DNA of 17,035 nt. It comes from Cyanobacteria bacterium UBA8156 (GTDB lineage: Bacteria > Cyanobacteriota > Cyanobacteriia > Pseudanabaenales > Pseudanabaenaceae). The stretch is taken from assembly GCA_003456125.1 (NCBI GenBank), contig DMPD01000264.1:1-17035 (forward strand), in the 5' to 3' direction. A program made the position numbers and the translations under genes. The notes under the pieces were generated by a model. That model saw nothing but the letters and a program-made list of their open reading frames with translations. It did no database searches and had not been told where the DNA came from. Of the stretch, positions 15,737 to 17,035 are shown one piece after another (the stretch's first letter is position 1; every line of letters begins with the position of its first letter).

Positions 15737-16138
15737 ATGGATCGGGGTGAGGCCACAGGGCACAGCAGCACAGAGCACAGCAGCACAGATCGCAGTGGCT
15801 GGGAGCCGGAGTTGGGGGGAACCCTCCGCCAAAATGCCGTGTATGTGGATGAATCGACCTGCATTGGCTGTGGCCACTGTGCCTATGTGGCCCGCAACAC
15901 GTTTGCAATGGAACCCTCCTATGGTCGAGCCCGGGCGATTTCCCAGGACGGCGACTCGGAGGAGTTGGTGCAGGAGGCGATCGACACCTGTCCGGTGGAT
16001 TGCATTGCCTGGGTGAGTTTTGTCGAGTTGCGGGAGTTGGAGGCCGCCCGCCGGTTTCAGGTGATTACGGACTTGGGCATCGCCGGCGATCGCAGCAGTC
16101 GGGCCCGGCGATCGCGTTCACGCCGGGGCCCCGCCTGA
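15737..16138 (+). CDS. [4Fe-4S] single-cluster ferredoxin
   Basis: 133 residues. YVDESTCIGCGHCAYVARNTF (C42, C45, C48) and DTCPVDCIAWV (C85, with C89 as an extra cysteine) provide the four ligands of one [4Fe-4S] cluster; the fold resembles the Fer4_13 type. It would carry electrons in the cytosol or thylakoid stroma side; the partner is unknown. ATG 15737 has GGAGG seven bases upstream. The N-terminal 30 residues are non-family and include a perfect in-frame 15-bp duplication (HSSTE-HSSTD, 15760-15789). The C-terminal tail from about 116 is Arg/Ser-rich (DRSSRARRSRSRRGPA), and its codons overlap the next gene by 21 bp, which may explain the odd composition. It is linked to ycf35 and the DUF2997 gene. 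Confidence 0.93.
   Translation: MDRGEATGHSSTEHSSTDRSGWEPELGGTLRQNAVYVDESTCIGCGHCAYVARNTFAMEPSYGRARAISQDGDSEELVQEAIDTCPVDCIAWVSFVELRELEAARRFQVITDLGIAGDRSSRARRSRSRRGPA
15760..15789 (+). repeat. 15-bp tandem duplication in the ferredoxin gene
   Basis: GCACAGCAGCACAGA occurs twice back to back (15760-15774, 15775-15789). It keeps frame and codes for the near-repeat HSSTE/HSSTD in the variable N-terminus. The exactness suggests a recent duplication or an expandable repeat. Confidence 0.9.
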
Positions 16139-17035
16139 AGCCCCCCACCGGGTAGGAATCGGTTTGTCGGTAGTTATTTCGGTGGCTACTGCCATCAGAA
16201 ATTCCATCAGGGCTTGTACGCACTCCCGATCGCCAAACAACTGAGCACAGCCCGCCAAGGTTTGGGCAGCGATCGCCTGCCGCCAAGGGGCATCTTGACC
16301 CAAACGGGCAGCGATCGCGACGTATTCTTCTTGGGAACAGGCCACCGTGTCCAAGATGCCCAAGCATTGCAAAATGCCGTAGGTGTGGCGGCCGCGCATG
16401 AGGGCTCCGGGCCAGGTCACCATTGGCAAGCCGCAGGCCGCGGCATCCAAGGAAGTGTTGCCCCCCGACCACACCGGCGTATCCAAATACACGTCGCAAC
16501 AACGCAACAAATCAAAGTAGGCCGCACCCGGCAATACCGGCAGGACAAGGCAATGGGTGCGATGGTCTAGCCCCACGGCGGCAAAGGCTTTCGCCAAACG
16601 GGTCGGGGGGATGCCTCCCCGCAAAAACACGATCTGGGCTTGGGGTACCTGCTGGGCGATCGCCGCATACAGTTCATCGTGTTGGGGCAAGTATTTGTAG
16701 GGCGCTTGACTGCTGAGGTACACCACGGCATTTTCCCGTAGCCCAAAATCCGCGCGGGTATGGGTAGGAGCTGTCAAAGCCGGATAAGGATAACAAACCC
16801 CGATGTGGGGCAACCGCACCAAGGTTTCGGTGTAGTGGGTGTCTCCGTCGGCCGGCTCCATGGCTGCGCTGGATAGAAAATAATCGACCGTAGGCAAGCC
16901 GGAGGTGACGGGTTGACCCCAGGCCATGGCCTGCACCGGCGCCAACCGCAGGGCAGCCAATCGCAGGGTGGGGGGATCCATGCCCAATTCCGGGAAAATC
17001 AACACGTGCAGGCGATCGCCCCGCACCTGTTGGGC
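16118..17035 (-). CDS. SPINDLY/OGT-type glycosyltransferase (GT41), partial (5' end beyond window)
   Basis: The C-terminal 305 residues or so of a Glyco_transf_41 protein, the family of eukaryotic O-GlcNAc transferase and SPINDLY, which glycosylates Ser/Thr of proteins or related acceptors using a nucleotide sugar. Visible: LIFPELGMDPPTLRLAALRLAPVQAMAWGQPVTSGLPTVDYFLSS in outline (key residues D17, W36, G37 and TVDYF), HYTETLVRLP, a Lys-containing APYKYLPQHDELY, CDVYLDTPVWSGGNTSLDAAACGLPMVTWPG and MRGRHTYGILQCLGI; the last is typical of cyanobacterial members. In this family TPR repeats normally precede the catalytic half; they would lie to the right of the window. The frame is open through the right edge, so a start at the GTG 17026 is unlikely. 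Its 3' end overlaps the ferredoxin gene by 21 bp. Confidence 0.92.
   Translation of the reverse strand, partial: AQQVRGDRLHVLIFPELGMDPPTLRLAALRLAPVQAMAWGQPVTSGLPTVDYFLSSAAMEPADGDTHYTETLVRLPHIGVCYPYPALTAPTHTRADFGLRENAVVYLSSQAPYKYLPQHDELYAAIAQQVPQAQIVFLRGGIPPTRLAKAFAAVGLDHRTHCLVLPVLPGAAYFDLLRCCDVYLDTPVWSGGNTSLDAAACGLPMVTWPGALMRGRHTYGILQCLGILDTVACSQEEYVAIAARLGQDAPWRQAIAAQTLAGCAQLFGDRECVQALMEFLMAVATEITTDKPIPTRWGASGGAPA

Overview
The window comes from a cyanobacterium. It carries petN (a cytochrome b6f subunit found only in oxygenic phototrophs and chloroplasts), ycf35, and the palindrome GCGATCGC (HIP1) at 30 or more places. Base composition is GC-rich and genes are packed on both strands. Nothing in the sequence fixes the genus. 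I see no rRNA, tRNA, CRISPR array, transposase, integrase or toxin gene; this is an ordinary chromosomal segment of housekeeping genes with several small or poorly known genes between them.

Layout. (1) 1-2119, minus strand: petN, a 62-residue single-span membrane protein, a 191-residue protein I do not recognise, and hemE (cut by the left edge). A 13-bp x4 tandem repeat separates petN from the small gene, and a dispersed hairpin repeat lies upstream of hemE. (2) 2209-2619, plus: a small ChuX/HutX-like protein, divergent from petN and convergent with eno. (3) 2647-3933, minus: enolase. (4) 3934-4769: an 836-bp gene-poor stretch with three families of short tandem repeats and a possible operator, ending at the gene for an HU-type nucleoid protein (4770-5069), which is followed by hairpins. 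(5) 5287-9259, plus: a tight run of a CobD-like PLP enzyme, an EamA/DMT transporter and thrS (gaps of 22 and 24 bp), then a large MASE3-like hybrid histidine kinase with two receiver domains (9380-12223). (6) 12198-14690, minus: anmK, dapB and a secreted unknown protein. (7) 14785-16138, plus: DUF2997 protein, Ycf35 (DUF1257) and a [4Fe-4S] ferredoxin, a cyanobacterial gene set whose function I do not know. (8) 16118-17035, minus: the C-terminal part of a SPINDLY/OGT-type glycosyltransferase, cut by the right edge.

How the genes work together. hemE (tetrapyrroles), petN (photosynthetic electron transport) and the ChuX-like protein share a tetrapyrrole or electron-transport theme. anmK (recycling of cell-wall anhydro-MurNAc) and dapB (diaminopimelate/lysine synthesis) both feed peptidoglycan. 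The CobD-like gene points to cobamide synthesis. Two convergent gene pairs overlap at their 3' ends (26 bp and 21 bp). hemE, dapB and the CobD-like gene have no ATG start available and must begin at GTG or TTG.

I found no strong candidate for an entirely new system. The points most worth a second look are the DUF2997-ycf35-ferredoxin set, the short tandem repeats and operator-like inverted repeat before the HU gene, the small gene behind petN, and the degenerate last receiver of the kinase.
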